A stretch of DNA of 64,000 nucleotides, taken from positions 2,356,001 to 2,420,000 of the forward strand of contig CBDCOU010000003.1 of the NCBI GenBank assembly GCA_965219935.1. Reading direction: 5' to 3'. Position numbers and translations under genes: made by a program. The stretch's first letter is position 1, and each line of letters starts with the position of its first letter. The stretch comes from Bin34 sp965219935. Lineage in GTDB: Bacteria > Chloroflexota > Anaerolineae > Caldilineales > Caldilineaceae. The notes under the pieces were generated by a model, which had not been told where the DNA came from, searched no databases, and saw only the letters and a program-made list of their open reading frames with translations. This document shows, one piece after another, positions 49,385 to 59,257 of the stretch.

Positions 49385-51415
49385 TCAGGGATCGTTTGAG
49401 GTCATGGCAGCCTGGCAGGCGCGTATGGCCGCCTCCACTCCGGCCAGGATGGATCGATCCTCAAGGTTGGTGGTGTCCCCCAGCGGATCCCCGTGCCACA
49501 TGTCGCGCAACAATCTGCTCATGACCTTGGCATTCCGGGTCTTGGGCAAGGCCGGCACGATGCAGACCGCGTCCGGCCGCAGGGCCCTTCCCATGTCCCT
49601 GGCCACGACTGCGCGGAGCCGTTCCCCAAGTTCCGGATCCGGGTTGGAATCGGGCGAGGGTACACAAAAACAGATTGCCTTTTGTCCCTTGAGCGGGTCC
49701 GGTACTCCCACCGCCGCCGCTTCCGCCACATCCGGTTGTCTGACCAGCACCTGTTCATACTCGGCGGGCCCCAGCCGCTTGCCGGAAACGTTCATCGTGT
49801 CGTCGCTGCGGCCCAGCAGGAACCAGAACCCGTCGCTGTCCAGGACGGCCAGGTCGCCTTGGCGCCACAGGTCGGGCCACTCGGACCAGTAGGTGTCCAG
49901 GTAGCGGCCTTCCCCGTCCTGCCAGAAGCCCCGGGTCATGCCAATCCAGGGGTTGCGCACCACCAGTTCGCCGATCCGATCGCGCACGGACTCGCCGCGT
50001 TCGTCGACCACGTCAACCGCCATGCCCAGCAACGGGGCGTTGAAACTGCACGGCTTGAGCGGCTTCACCACCGAACAACCAACGATGCCGCCGCTGATCT
50101 CGGTGCCGCCGGAATAATTCAGAATGGGCCGGGTGCCGTCCAGGACCTGCTCAAACACCCACATCCACGACGCGGGATCCCACGGACTGCCGGACGAGGC
50201 GACGGCCCTCAGGGCGGACAGATCGTGCCGCTTCACCATCCCTCCGCCCTGGCCCTGCATGTACCGGGCCAGTATCGGTGTTATTCCCAACAGCGTAACT
50301 CCGTGCCGAGCACAGATTTCCCACATCCGATCGGCGCCGGGCCAGTCCGGGGCACCATCGTAAATGACCATGGTCCCGCCCAGAAGCAGCGACCCGAAGA
50401 TCAGCCACGGTCCCATCATCCAGCCGAGATCCGTATGCCAGAAGACAGTGTCCGACAACCGAACGTCCATGCCGTGGCACATGTCCTGGGCGGCCTTGAC
50501 GGGAAACCCGCAGTGGGTGTGGACCATCCCCTTGGGCGCACCCGTCGTGCCACTGGTAAAGAGGACGAGACAGGGATCCTCGCTGCCCATGATCTCGGCC
50601 GCCCCCGCACCCCCGCCCGGAGTCTGCTCGCACAAGTCCGACCACAGGTGCACCGCCGGATCCGCAGACACGTCCGCCGGTTCGACGTCGGGATCATCGG
50701 TCCGTACCAGCACCACATGCTCCAGGTTCGGCAGTTCGGCTCTCACCGACTGCAGGATCGGGAAGGCATCCACCCAACGCCGGCGCCGCCGATACCCGTC
50801 CACTGTCACCACCGCGCGCGCCCGGCCCGCCAGCAGTCGGTCCACGACCGCAGACGGACCAAACCCACTGAACAGGGGTAGGGCAATGGCACCGATGCGG
50901 ATGATGGCGAGAAAGGCGATGACGGTTTCCGGCACCATCGGCATCCATATGCCGACCGAGTCCCCGCTCCCAAGTCCCAGGGACCTCAAGCCGGCGGCAC
51001 ATGCTTCAACCTTCCGGAACAGCCCTCCGTAGGACAGGGAGCACTCCTGACCGTCTTCCCCCACCCAAATCAAGGCAAGGTCGGCTTCGGGATTCACATC
51101 GGTCCCCTGCTGCCACTTGTCGAGGCAGGAAACGGTTATGTTCAGCCGGCCGTCCATGCACCAGCGCGCATGGGGTGTTCCCTGCGACAAGTCCAAAACC
51201 TGTGTCCAGGGCTGCTCGAAGCGAATGTCCAAATCCGCCAACACCCGGCTCCAGAACCAGGCCGGATCGCCGGCGGCCTTGCGTTCCAGGGACGCCAGAT
51301 CCGGCAGGCCCATCCGGTTCTGGAACGCCACCAGGTTGCTGGCTTCGATCTGATCGGTTGTCGGCGTCCAGACAACCGGCTGGTCAAATGGGAATCCGGA
51401 TTGGAGTTGGGTCAC
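49385..51415 (-). CDS. AMP-dependent acyl-CoA synthetase (acetoacetyl/acetyl-CoA synthetase-like)
   Basis: A 676-residue enzyme of the ANL superfamily that activates a carboxylic acid with ATP and joins it to CoA. The P-loop-like motif LVLFTSGTTGAPKGMVHTH is near residue 290, the aromatic stretch YSGGTEISGG near 420, the hinge Asp in YSEWPDLWRQGDLAVLDSDGFWFLLGRSDD (in part) and the catalytic Lys in PKTRNAKVM near 630. The N-terminal part (DLASLERKAAGDPAWFWSRVL) is acetyl-CoA synthetase-like. Its stop lies just beyond the ISAs1 insertion, which may remove its original terminator. Substrate is a short acid, not certain which. Confidence 0.9.
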   Translation of the reverse strand: MTQLQSGFPFDQPVVWTPTTDQIEASNLVAFQNRMGLPDLASLERKAAGDPAWFWSRVLADLDIRFEQPWTQVLDLSQGTPHARWCMDGRLNITVSCLDKWQQGTDVNPEADLALIWVGEDGQECSLSYGGLFRKVEACAAGLRSLGLGSGDSVGIWMPMVPETVIAFLAIIRIGAIALPLFSGFGPSAVVDRLLAGRARAVVTVDGYRRRRRWVDAFPILQSVRAELPNLEHVVLVRTDDPDVEPADVSADPAVHLWSDLCEQTPGGGAGAAEIMGSEDPCLVLFTSGTTGAPKGMVHTHCGFPVKAAQDMCHGMDVRLSDTVFWHTDLGWMMGPWLIFGSLLLGGTMVIYDGAPDWPGADRMWEICARHGVTLLGITPILARYMQGQGGGMVKRHDLSALRAVASSGSPWDPASWMWVFEQVLDGTRPILNYSGGTEISGGIVGCSVVKPLKPCSFNAPLLGMAVDVVDERGESVRDRIGELVVRNPWIGMTRGFWQDGEGRYLDTYWSEWPDLWRQGDLAVLDSDGFWFLLGRSDDTMNVSGKRLGPAEYEQVLVRQPDVAEAAAVGVPDPLKGQKAICFCVPSPDSNPDPELGERLRAVVARDMGRALRPDAVCIVPALPKTRNAKVMSRLLRDMWHGDPLGDTTNLEDRSILAGVEAAIRACQAAMTSNDP

Positions 51416-51592
51416 GATGCCTGCCCATGTCGCGATGGATTGAGTGCCGCAGGCCGGAACCGCACGTCGGACAGAACCGCAGTGTCCGTCCGAGCGGAGA
51501 CCACGGAAACCGGAATGGTGTGCGGGTTCCCGACCGCGCCCCCCGGGTTTGCGAAAAAGGATTGGACGCGGCGGTTTGGCCGACGGCGAAGG

Positions 51593-52156
51593 TCAGGCTG
51601 CCACGGTCTCGCCAGCCACCAGCAAGCGATACCGCTCCGCCGCAACCGGGTTGCGCAGAAGCACCAGCGTCACATGACTGGGTTGGGATGGCTGCCACAA
51701 CAGTTTCATGCGGGCCTCTTCCAGGGTTCGGTGCCCCTTGAACTGGTTGCAACGCTGGCAGGCCGTCACCAGGTTGGTCCAAGTGTGGCTGCCGCCCCGG
51801 CTGCGGGGTACCACATGGTCGATGGTCAGTTGATTGCGCGCCTTCTGCTGGCCGCAATAGGCACAGGTGTGGGCATCGCGCAGCATAACGGCGTTGCGCG
51901 AGGGCAGCGACTCCCGCCGCGGCACGCGGACGAAATGGCTGAGCCGGATGATCAGGGGAATGGGCAGCTGGCGACTGACCGTCCTAATCACTCGCTTGCC
52001 GGACTCGATGAGTTCCGCCTTGCGCTCCATCAGGAGCACGATCGCCCGGCGCACCGGGATCAGGCTCAGCGGCTCATAGCTGGCGTTGAGAACCAGCACA
52101 CGCCGGGACAGGGTCACAGGGGCCTCGGTTCCCGGCACGGAACTGTCGAGGTGCAT
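51593..52156 (-). CDS. HNH endonuclease domain protein
   Basis: A 187-residue protein with HNH core CAYCGQQKARNQLTIDHVVPRSRGGSH, followed by TNLVTACQRCNQFKGHRTLEEA: CxxC pairs for zinc and the DHV His. The N-terminal SRRVLVLNASYEPLSLIPVRRAIVLLMERKAELIE (in part) is the widespread N-terminal extension of this clade, common in many bacterial chromosomes and not specific to phage. Function not established; could act in DNA repair or defence. Confidence 0.92.
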   Translation of the reverse strand: MHLDSSVPGTEAPVTLSRRVLVLNASYEPLSLIPVRRAIVLLMERKAELIESGKRVIRTVSRQLPIPLIIRLSHFVRVPRRESLPSRNAVMLRDAHTCAYCGQQKARNQLTIDHVVPRSRGGSHTWTNLVTACQRCNQFKGHRTLEEARMKLLWQPSQPSHVTLVLLRNPVAAERYRLLVAGETVAA

Positions 52157-52244
52157 GATCTTGGCGCTGCTTTTGACCTTCCTTTGGCGGATTGGCCAGA
52201 ATCCACGGACAGACCGAGGCCAGATTGCCCGGCCCGCAACGCGG

Positions 52245-52616
52245 CTATGCTACCTGTATAGACCTCAACAGCGCAAAAACAATAAAAACACAGACCCCGG
52301 CCATGCCAAACGACCGGGCGCGTTCTTCCTGCTGACGGCTCAGCCAGCCCCAGGCCGCCGGTAACGAAATCACCACCACGATGCCGTACAACGCGTGCAG
52401 ATACGGGCGCGGCAGGTACCAGTCCGTGAAGAACCAAAGCCAGCCCCCCACCAGCACCTGAGCCAGCAGGAGGAGTTCGCACACGAGCGCGGTTCCCATC
52501 CAGGACCCGGACAGGGTTTGGTTGCGGATACCCGACCACAGTGCCCAAAGGCCCGTGATGGCCGTGAAGATCAGGCAGGCCCGGCTCAGCCCCTCGTGGA
52601 TCTCAAGCGGAGTCAT
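52245..52616 (-). CDS. Small membrane protein (four helices)
   Basis: A 123-residue protein with hydrophobic stretches around 11-28, 42-62 (ALVCELLLLAQVLVGGWLWFF), 70-88 and 100-120. The motif PRPYLHALYGIVVV between helices is conserved-looking. It overlaps the 3' end of the DUF951 gene by 14 bp, so the two are co-expressed. No named family recognised with confidence. Confidence 0.75.
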   Translation of the reverse strand: MTPLEIHEGLSRACLIFTAITGLWALWSGIRNQTLSGSWMGTALVCELLLLAQVLVGGWLWFFTDWYLPRPYLHALYGIVVVISLPAAWGWLSRQQEERARSFGMAGVCVFIVFALLRSIQVA

Positions 52617-52848
52617 GCCGCCTCTGCCCTTCGGCAGGTGGTTCCGGACCCCGTTCCAGCATGCGTCGCATGCGATGGGTAAAGCGTCGCCGGGTCAACA
52701 TGGTCCTGCGACCACAGGTTTGGCAGTCCATGCCGATGTCCGCACCGACCCGGTAGACCGTCCAGACATCGCCGCCGCACGCATGGGGCTTGCGCATCTG
52801 CACAACGTCGCCCACGAGGATCCGGTCGTGGATCTTCATGGGCGACAT
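52603..52848 (-). CDS. DUF951 family protein
   Basis: An 81-residue protein (or 78 from the second Met, MKIHDRILVGDVV). Family pattern: VGDVVQMRKPHACGGDVWTVYRVGADIGMDCQTCGRRTML, with KPHxCG, RxGADI and CxxC giving a zinc knot. DUF951 is common in Firmicutes and Chloroflexota, usually next to translation genes; a role with nucleic acid is likely but unproven. Overlaps the following membrane gene. Confidence 0.9.
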   Translation of the reverse strand: MSPMKIHDRILVGDVVQMRKPHACGGDVWTVYRVGADIGMDCQTCGRRTMLTRRRFTHRMRRMLERGPEPPAEGQRRHDSA

Positions 52849-52929
52849 GACTCGTTCGAATTCGGGTTGGACCGGGATGGCGGGCGGCAGTAAGAAGGGG
52901 ATGTAGGTTCGTCGTCCCAGTTGCCGGTG

Positions 52930-54885
52930 TCAGGCGCGCGAGGCCGCCACCATGATTGCGAGGATGCGCTCGGTCATGGCTGCCGGGTCCGGATGCATGT
53001 CCTCCAGCAGCAGGGCGTTGTCGTACACCTGTTCGATAAGTTCGGTCAGCAGCGGATCCGCCGCGTCGGCTTCCTGCCGGGCCTTCAGGTTCCGGACCAG
53101 TTCATGATCCGGATTCAGTTCCAGGATGCGTTTCTGCTGGGGGGCTTCCTGGCCCATCAGGTTGCTCATGCGTTCAAACGCGCGCGACATGCTTTCGCCG
53201 GCGTAGACCAGCCGACTGGGATTTTCCACCAGCAGACTGGAGCCGCGCACATCCTCCACCCGTTCGCCCAGCACTTCCTTGAACCTCTCCACCAGACCCT
53301 GCAACGCCTCGCCGGCCTCGGCGGGGGCCTCCTCGTCGCCAGCCGTGTCCGGCACCTCCACATCGGCACTGTCCACATTGACCAGCTTCATCTCCCGAAA
53401 GTCCATCAGGGACATGGACAGGTAGGCGTCAGCCACGGGATCACTGAAGTAGAGAACCTCGAGATCGTGGGCCGTGTAGTAGTCCAGGTGCGGACTGCGC
53501 CGGGCCGCGTCCAGGTCCGGGCCCTCCACGTAGTAGATGGACTTCTGGTTGGCCGGCATGCGCTCAGCGTACTGTTCGAGCGTGATCCAGTCGTCGCCGC
53601 TCTTGGTGCTCTTGAAGCGCAGCAGGCCGATCAGGCTGTCGCGGCGCTCGAAGTCCGTGGCCAGACCGGCCTTGATAAACATGCCGAACTGGTCCCAGAA
53701 CCGGTCGTACGCCTCCGCGTCGCGGCCGGCCAGCCGATCCAGTTCCCGCAATACGCGCCGGGCCAGGGTTTGGCTGATTTGCCGCGTGGCCGGATTGTCC
53801 TGAATGGTCTCGCGGGCGACATTGAGGGGCAGATCCTCCGAATCGACGACCCCTTCCACGAAGCGCAGGTACTCGGGCAGCAGATCCCGGTTGTGCTTCT
53901 GGATCAGAATCTTGCGGGAGTAGAGGCGCAGGCCGTCCTCCCGATGGGCCATGAAGATATCGTCGGGCCGCTTGGCCGGAATGAAGAGCACGGTGCGGAT
54001 GTCGACCGGCGAGTCCGTCACCAAATGGATGTGCAGCAGGGGATCGTCCGCCCCAAAGGCCAACTGGCGGAAGAACTGGTTGTAGTCCTCCTCCGCAACC
54101 GAGTTGGGCGATTGGCGCCAGATGGCAGTCTGGCTGTTGATTTTGGTCTGTGAGACGCCGGTGTCTGCCACGTCGGTTTCCGCAGCCTCGACGACGGCCT
54201 CCGGGTCCGCAGCGGCATCCTCGTCTTCTTCAGCGGCCGGTTCCACCAGGTAAATCGGGAAGGATACGAAGTCCGAGTGCCGCTTGACGATTTCCTCCAA
54301 GCGCCAGCCGTCCGCGAAGTCGCAGTCGTCCTTGAGCAAAATCTCGATCTCGGTGCCGCGGGCTTCCCTGCCGGCGGGCGCCAGCTCGTATTCGCTGCCG
54401 CCGTCCGAAATCCAGGTCCAGGCTGTCTCCTCCGGACGATGGGACCGGCTGGTGACCCTGACCTCCTTGGCCACCATGAACACCGAGTAGAACCCGACCC
54501 CGAACTGGCCGATGATCTCCTCCACGCTGGTTTCGCCGGGTTCGACGCCGTTGAGGAAGGCCTTGGCGCCAGAATGGGCGATGGTGCCGAGGTTGGTGAC
54601 CAGTTCGTCCCGATTCATGCCAATGCCGCTGTCCGAAATGCGCAGGGAGCCTGCCTCCCGGTCGGGCTCCAGCCAGATGGCCAGTTCCGCGCCCGCGTCC
54701 GTCACATCCTGGTTGGTCAGCATCTCGAACTGGATGCGGTTCAGGGCATCCGAGGCATTCGATATCAGTTCCCGCAGGAAAATGTCCTTTTCGGTGTACA
54801 GGGAGTGGGCCAGGATATCCAGCAGCTGCTTGACTTCGGTTTGGTACTGCAGTTTTTCGGGTCCGGGTGCTACGGTGTCCGACAT
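52930..54885 (-). CDS. htpG: Chaperone HtpG (Hsp90)
   Basis: A 651-residue ATP-driven chaperone. The N-terminal GHKL ATPase has FLRELISNASDALNRIQFE, ISDSGIGMNRDELVTNLGTIAHSG and GQFGVGFYSVFMVA. The middle domain has SREILIQK-type region (LYSRKILIQKHNRDLLPEYLRF in part) with EDLPLNVARE. The C-terminal dimerisation part is acidic. The acidic insert EPAAEEDEDAAADPEAVVEAAE (in part) after residue about 215 is longer than in E. coli. Confidence 0.97.
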   Translation of the reverse strand: MSDTVAPGPEKLQYQTEVKQLLDILAHSLYTEKDIFLRELISNASDALNRIQFEMLTNQDVTDAGAELAIWLEPDREAGSLRISDSGIGMNRDELVTNLGTIAHSGAKAFLNGVEPGETSVEEIIGQFGVGFYSVFMVAKEVRVTSRSHRPEETAWTWISDGGSEYELAPAGREARGTEIEILLKDDCDFADGWRLEEIVKRHSDFVSFPIYLVEPAAEEDEDAAADPEAVVEAAETDVADTGVSQTKINSQTAIWRQSPNSVAEEDYNQFFRQLAFGADDPLLHIHLVTDSPVDIRTVLFIPAKRPDDIFMAHREDGLRLYSRKILIQKHNRDLLPEYLRFVEGVVDSEDLPLNVARETIQDNPATRQISQTLARRVLRELDRLAGRDAEAYDRFWDQFGMFIKAGLATDFERRDSLIGLLRFKSTKSGDDWITLEQYAERMPANQKSIYYVEGPDLDAARRSPHLDYYTAHDLEVLYFSDPVADAYLSMSLMDFREMKLVNVDSADVEVPDTAGDEEAPAEAGEALQGLVERFKEVLGERVEDVRGSSLLVENPSRLVYAGESMSRAFERMSNLMGQEAPQQKRILELNPDHELVRNLKARQEADAADPLLTELIEQVYDNALLLEDMHPDPAAMTERILAIMVAASRA

Positions 54886-55104
54886 GGTGGAATTTCGCGG
54901 TTTGAACGTGGTTTCGAGACAGGAAACGCCCTTCGGGCCATCGGCGATCGTAGCATAGGGATCACCGATCGGTCGGCGGCAAATGTTTGACTTCCGTAGG
55001 CATTGCGAGGGACCGAATACAACCGGAGCGGAAGCCTTGGACTCTGGCGGCTGTACAAGTGTGGCCGCGCAAAGGCCCGGCTTGGCGCCGGACCTTCAGG
55101 TCGT

Positions 55105-55182
<78 letters not shown>

Positions 55183-55321
55183 ACGGGTCTTGCCGGCATG
55201 TCGCCGACAGGGTCGAATGGAACACGAATGATAGGCCGGGGAGAGGCAACCGTCAAGTCCCGGCCGCCGGTACCGACGCGGAAGTCCTATGACGGGCAAT
55301 GCCGGCTCGCCCGACCGCCTG

Positions 55322-55330
55322 TGCTAGACT
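55322..55330 (+). promoter_or_regulatory. Possible extended -10 promoter of rpsB
   Basis: TGCTAGACT resembles the extended -10 before dnaN (TGCTATACT). It would give a leader of about 125 bases, long enough for ribosomal-protein feedback control. The -35 side is weak. Confidence 0.4.
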
Positions 55331-55462
55331 GCCGACTCGCCTTTGGCGTCGCACCGCGGCGCGGGCAAATATCACGGTGCCGGACCGGAGCAAGGGTGTC
55401 CCGCGGGATGTAGTTCCGGGTTGAACGTGCCGGTCGCACAACCCGAACACAGGAGCAACCGG

Positions 55463-56386
55463 ATGTCGGAGCGCAAGCGAATCGACCGCAGCAAACTCAA
55501 GCCGGTGGTGTTGGACCTGCTTAAGACAGGCGCCCATTTCGGGCACGCCACCCACAGCTGGAACCCCAAGATGACCCCCTACATCTTCACGGAGAAGGAG
55601 GGCCAGCACGTCATCGACCTGGAGATCACGGCCGAAGCCGTCTTCACGACGATGAAACGGATCAGCGACCTGGTTGCCAAGGACGGCAAAATCATCTTCG
55701 TCGGGACCAAGCGGCAGGCGGTCAAGTCGATCGAGGATGCGGCCAAGGCCTGTGGCCAACACTACATCAACATCCGCTGGCTAGGCGGCACCCTGACCAA
55801 CTGGCAGACCATTTCGGAGCGGATCAAGTACCTCAACGAACGGGAAGCCCAGTTCGAGGCGGGGGAATTCAACGCCCTCAACAAAAAGGAACAGCTCGAC
55901 ATCCAGAAGGAAATCGACAAGCTGAACCGGCGCCTGGGCGGCATCAAGGAACTGACGTCGCTTCCGGACCTGCTGTTCGTGGTCGACACCCAGCGCGAGA
56001 GCCTGGCCATCAAGGAGGCCGTACGCGTCGGCATTCCCGTGATCGCCCTGGTCGACACCAACTGCGATCCGGATCCCATCGACCTGGTCATCCCCTGCAA
56101 CGACGATTCGCACCGGCCCATCCGCTACATCGCCTCCCTGGTCGCCAGCGCCGCCAATGAAGGACGCGAACGGCACCTGAAGGACTTGGCCAAGGGTCCG
56201 TCGGACGAGGAGCTTGAGGCGGAAGTCGCGCGGGAGTACATCGACGACATCGCCGAGGAAGTGGAAGCCGCGGACGAAGAGGACCTGCTCGGGCCCGGCG
56301 CGCTCAAGCTCATCGCCGAGATGGGGGACGCCGAGGAAACCGAGGACGAGACACCGACCGAGGCCAGCCCCGAGGACCAAACCTGA
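55463..56386 (+). CDS. rpsB: 30S ribosomal protein S2
   Basis: 307 residues from ATG 55463 (MSERKRIDRSKLKPVVLDLLKTGAHFGH), with AGGAG 7 bases upstream; the longer frame is rejected. Conserved parts: GAHFGHATHSWNPKM, FVGTKRQA, RWLGGTLTNWQTI, ALVDTNCDPD, IPCNDDS. The C-terminal 70 residues form an acidic extension (EEVEAADEEDLLG). First gene of the rpsB-tsf-pyrH-frr-uppS-cdsA run. Confidence 0.97.
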   Translation: MSERKRIDRSKLKPVVLDLLKTGAHFGHATHSWNPKMTPYIFTEKEGQHVIDLEITAEAVFTTMKRISDLVAKDGKIIFVGTKRQAVKSIEDAAKACGQHYINIRWLGGTLTNWQTISERIKYLNEREAQFEAGEFNALNKKEQLDIQKEIDKLNRRLGGIKELTSLPDLLFVVDTQRESLAIKEAVRVGIPVIALVDTNCDPDPIDLVIPCNDDSHRPIRYIASLVASAANEGRERHLKDLAKGPSDEELEAEVAREYIDDIAEEVEAADEEDLLGPGALKLIAEMGDAEETEDETPTEASPEDQT

Positions 56387-56468
56387 CCATCCCGGCCGAC
56401 AGGGGCCGCCAATTCACCGAAGTCACCGAAACCGAGCCAATTATTTGAAGCGGGACAACGCACCAACC

Positions 56469-57065
56469 ATGGCCGAAATCACTACTGCGATGATCAAGGC
56501 GCTGCGCGACGCCACCGGCGCCGGAATCCTGGACTGCAAGAAAGCACTCACCGAAACCAACGGCGATCCCGAGCAGGCCACCGACCTGCTGCGCACACAG
56601 GGACTGGCGTCCGCGGCCAAGAAGGCCGGCCGCGACACGTCGGAAGGCCTGGTCGGCTCCTATGTGCACGCGGGTGCCAAGGTGGCCGGCATCGTCGAGG
56701 TCAACTGCGAAACGGACTTCGTGGCCAACACGGATCAGTTCAAGACCCTGGCCCGCGACTTGGCCATGCACGTGGTGGCGGAGAATCCGCTGTACGTCTC
56801 CCGGGAGGAAGTGCCCGCCGACGTGTCGGACCGCGAAGCCGCCATCTACCGCGAGCAGTCCCTGCAGGAAGGCAAGCCGGAACACATCGTGGACCGCATC
56901 GTAAGCGGCCGCATGGACAAGTACTACGGCCAGATCTGCCTTCTGGAACAGTCCTTCATCAAGGATCCCGACCTGACGATTGAGGACTTGCTCAAGGACA
57001 ACATCGCCCGATTGGGTGAGAACATCCAGGTGAACCGCTTCAGCCGCATCGCCGTCGGCGGCTGA
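56469..57065 (+). CDS. tsf: Elongation factor Ts
   Basis: 198 residues from ATG 56469 (MAEITTAMIKALRDATGAGILDCKKALTE). This is the short form of EF-Ts, lacking the large insert of E. coli. VNCETDFVANTDQF is the core that exchanges nucleotide on EF-Tu. It follows rpsB by 82 bases, as in most bacteria. Confidence 0.97.
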   Translation: MAEITTAMIKALRDATGAGILDCKKALTETNGDPEQATDLLRTQGLASAAKKAGRDTSEGLVGSYVHAGAKVAGIVEVNCETDFVANTDQFKTLARDLAMHVVAENPLYVSREEVPADVSDREAAIYREQSLQEGKPEHIVDRIVSGRMDKYYGQICLLEQSFIKDPDLTIEDLLKDNIARLGENIQVNRFSRIAVGG

Positions 57066-57119
57066 GCCCGGGGCCGGCCGATCCACCCGTCCCCAATCAA
57101 GCGGGCCGGCCACAGGATT

Positions 57120-57821
57120 ATGGACAACCGGATCATCGTCAAAATCGGCGGGGAGGCCCTCAGCGGCGAAGGTCACATCGGAATCGACCCGGACGAGGCC
57201 CGTGCCATTGCGCTCAAGATCCGCGCGGTGCACGCCCTCGGCATCCAGATCGGGCTGGTGATTGGGGGCGGCAACCTCTTCCGCGGACAGGCCCTCGTCG
57301 ATGCCGGCATGTCCGAGGTCCCGGCCCACCACATGGGCATGATGGCCACCATCATCAACGCCCTGGCCCTGCAGGACGCCCTTGAGCGGCTGGATGTGCC
57401 CGTGCGGGTGATGACCGGCTTCGAGGTGCGCACGATGGCCGAGCCCTACATTGTGCGCCGGGCCGTGCGCCACCTGGAAAAGGGCCGCCTCGTAATCCTG
57501 GCCGGCGGCACCGGCAATCCGTTCTTCTCGACCGACACAACCGCGGCCTTGCGGGGCAGTGAGATTCAGGCCCGGCTCATCATCAAGGCGACGAAGGTCG
57601 ACGGGGTCTACGATCAGGATCCCAAGCTGGATCGCAATGCCCGAGCCTTCCGTCATCTGTCCTTCAACGATGCCATCAACCGCCAAATAGGTGTCATGGA
57701 CGGCACGGCGTTGACCATGTGCCGGGACGGCAACCTGCCGATCGCGGTGGTCAACCTGTGGCACGCCGACAGCTTGCTGCGAGCGGTCCGGGGCGAAGAA
57801 GTGGGTACCTTGATTTCCTGA
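57120..57821 (+). CDS. pyrH: UMP kinase
   Basis: A 233-residue amino-acid-kinase-fold enzyme that converts UMP to UDP. KIGGEALSG and GLVIGGGNLFRG are the phosphate-binding loops, DTTAALRGSEI a substrate region, and KATKVDGVYDQDP the ATP-site segment. The EIQARLIIKATKVDGVY order is typical. Confidence 0.97.
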   Translation: MDNRIIVKIGGEALSGEGHIGIDPDEARAIALKIRAVHALGIQIGLVIGGGNLFRGQALVDAGMSEVPAHHMGMMATIINALALQDALERLDVPVRVMTGFEVRTMAEPYIVRRAVRHLEKGRLVILAGGTGNPFFSTDTTAALRGSEIQARLIIKATKVDGVYDQDPKLDRNARAFRHLSFNDAINRQIGVMDGTALTMCRDGNLPIAVVNLWHADSLLRAVRGEEVGTLIS

Positions 57822-57951
57822 GACCCAGTCCGGAACGCCCCGGCGCGATTGCCGTGCCTTCAGTTACAATGCGGATTCGGGCCCATCGAACCCCCGGCCC
57901 GAAACCCGGCCAGCCGCCTGGTCGCACACCCCAACGCCAAAGGAAACCCCC

Positions 57952-58509
57952 ATGGTCGACGAACTTCTGTCCGACATGCGGGAGCGCATGGAGCAATCCA
58001 TCAAGGCCCTGCAGAATGATTTCGACACGATCCGCACCGGACGGGCCAACTCGGCCCTGGTGGAGCGCATGCCGGTCGAGTGCTACGGCGCCTTCAGTCC
58101 CCTGGTCCAGATTGCCTCCATCAGTGTGCCGGATGCCCAGGCCATCCTGATCCGACCCTACAACCCCGACGACCTGACAGCCATCGAAAGGGCCATCTCC
58201 ACATCCGAACTGGGCATCAATCCACAGAACGACGGCAAGCAGATCCGCCTCTTGATTCCGCCGCTGACCGAGGAGCGGCGCCGGGACCTGACCAAACAGG
58301 TCGGCGCGCGCGCCGAGCAGGGCAGGGTGGCCATCCGCAACATCCGGCGGGATGTGATTTCCGACCTGCGCGACATGGAGAGCGAAAGCATGATCACGGA
58401 AGACGATCTCCACACTTCGCGGGCCGACGTACAGAAAGGAACCGAGGAATTCATCGATGCGATCGAAACCCTGGCGGACGCCAAGGTCGACGACATCATG
58501 ACCCTATAG
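57952..58509 (+). CDS. frr: Ribosome recycling factor
   Basis: A 185-residue protein that splits ribosomes after termination together with EF-G. Signature: FDTIRTGRANSALVERM, YNPDDLTAIERAI, GKQIRLLIPPLTEERRRDLTKQV (in part), EEFIDAIETLADAKVDDIM at the end. A TACAAT at 57865 could be a local -10. Confidence 0.97.
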   Translation: MVDELLSDMRERMEQSIKALQNDFDTIRTGRANSALVERMPVECYGAFSPLVQIASISVPDAQAILIRPYNPDDLTAIERAISTSELGINPQNDGKQIRLLIPPLTEERRRDLTKQVGARAEQGRVAIRNIRRDVISDLRDMESESMITEDDLHTSRADVQKGTEEFIDAIETLADAKVDDIMTL

Positions 58510-58546
58510 TCCTCACCGCGGACCCTTCAGACCGCGCGTCGGCACC

Positions 58547-59257
58547 ATGAGTCAACAGGAACCGCCACTCCCTGTCCACATCGGCATCATCATGGACGGC
58601 AACGGCCGGTGGGCCCGGGCCCGCGGCCGACCGCGCATGGCCGGCCACAAGGCCGGTGTCGACAACATCAGGCCCATTCTGGAAGCCTGCGTGGAGATTG
58701 GGGTTCCATACCTGTCGCTGTTCGCCTTCTCCACCGAAAACTGGAACCGCCCTGACAACGAAGTTTCCGGGCTCCTGAACCTCCTGGGCAGCGCCATCCG
58801 CACGCAGCTGGACGAATTGAATGCCAACGGCGTCCAGATTCGCCACAGCGGCAACCTGGACCGGGTCAACCCCCATCTCCAAGCGGAGATGCAACGGGCC
58901 GTGCACGAGACCCGCAGCAACAACCGGATCACGCTCAACGTGGCGTTCAACTACGGTGGGCGGGCCGAAATCCTGGCAGCCGTCCGCCGCGTCATCCGAG
59001 CCGGCATGCAGCCCGAGGATTTGGACGAGGAACGTTTTCAAGGCTTTCTGGACCAGCCGGACCTGCCCGACCTCGACCTGATCATTCGCACGGGCGGGGA
59101 GTTTCGCCTCAGCAACTTCATGCTTTGGCAGGCCACCTACGCCGAGTACTACAGCACCGAAACCTTCTGGCCGGCCTTCGGCCCGGACGAACTCAGGGCC
59201 GCCCTCGGCGAGTATGCCCGGAGGGAACGCCGCTTCGGCGGTGTCTGTCCGACCTGA
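58547..59257 (+). CDS. uppS: Isoprenyl transferase (undecaprenyl-diphosphate synthase type)
   Basis: A 236-residue cis-prenyltransferase that makes the C55 lipid carrier for cell-wall synthesis. Signature IIMDGNGRWARARGRPRMAGHKAG with the Asp for diphosphate, FSTENWNRP, VAFNYGGRAEI, RTGGEFRLSNFMLWQ and YSTETFWPAF at the C-terminus. The stop overlaps the cdsA start (TGATG). Confidence 0.96.
   Translation: MSQQEPPLPVHIGIIMDGNGRWARARGRPRMAGHKAGVDNIRPILEACVEIGVPYLSLFAFSTENWNRPDNEVSGLLNLLGSAIRTQLDELNANGVQIRHSGNLDRVNPHLQAEMQRAVHETRSNNRITLNVAFNYGGRAEILAAVRRVIRAGMQPEDLDEERFQGFLDQPDLPDLDLIIRTGGEFRLSNFMLWQATYAEYYSTETFWPAFGPDELRAALGEYARRERRFGGVCPT

Noticed and set aside
47747..49399. 550-codon plus-strand frame across the IS boundary
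   Set aside because: Wrong frame over the LysM gene and the real transposase; no homology.
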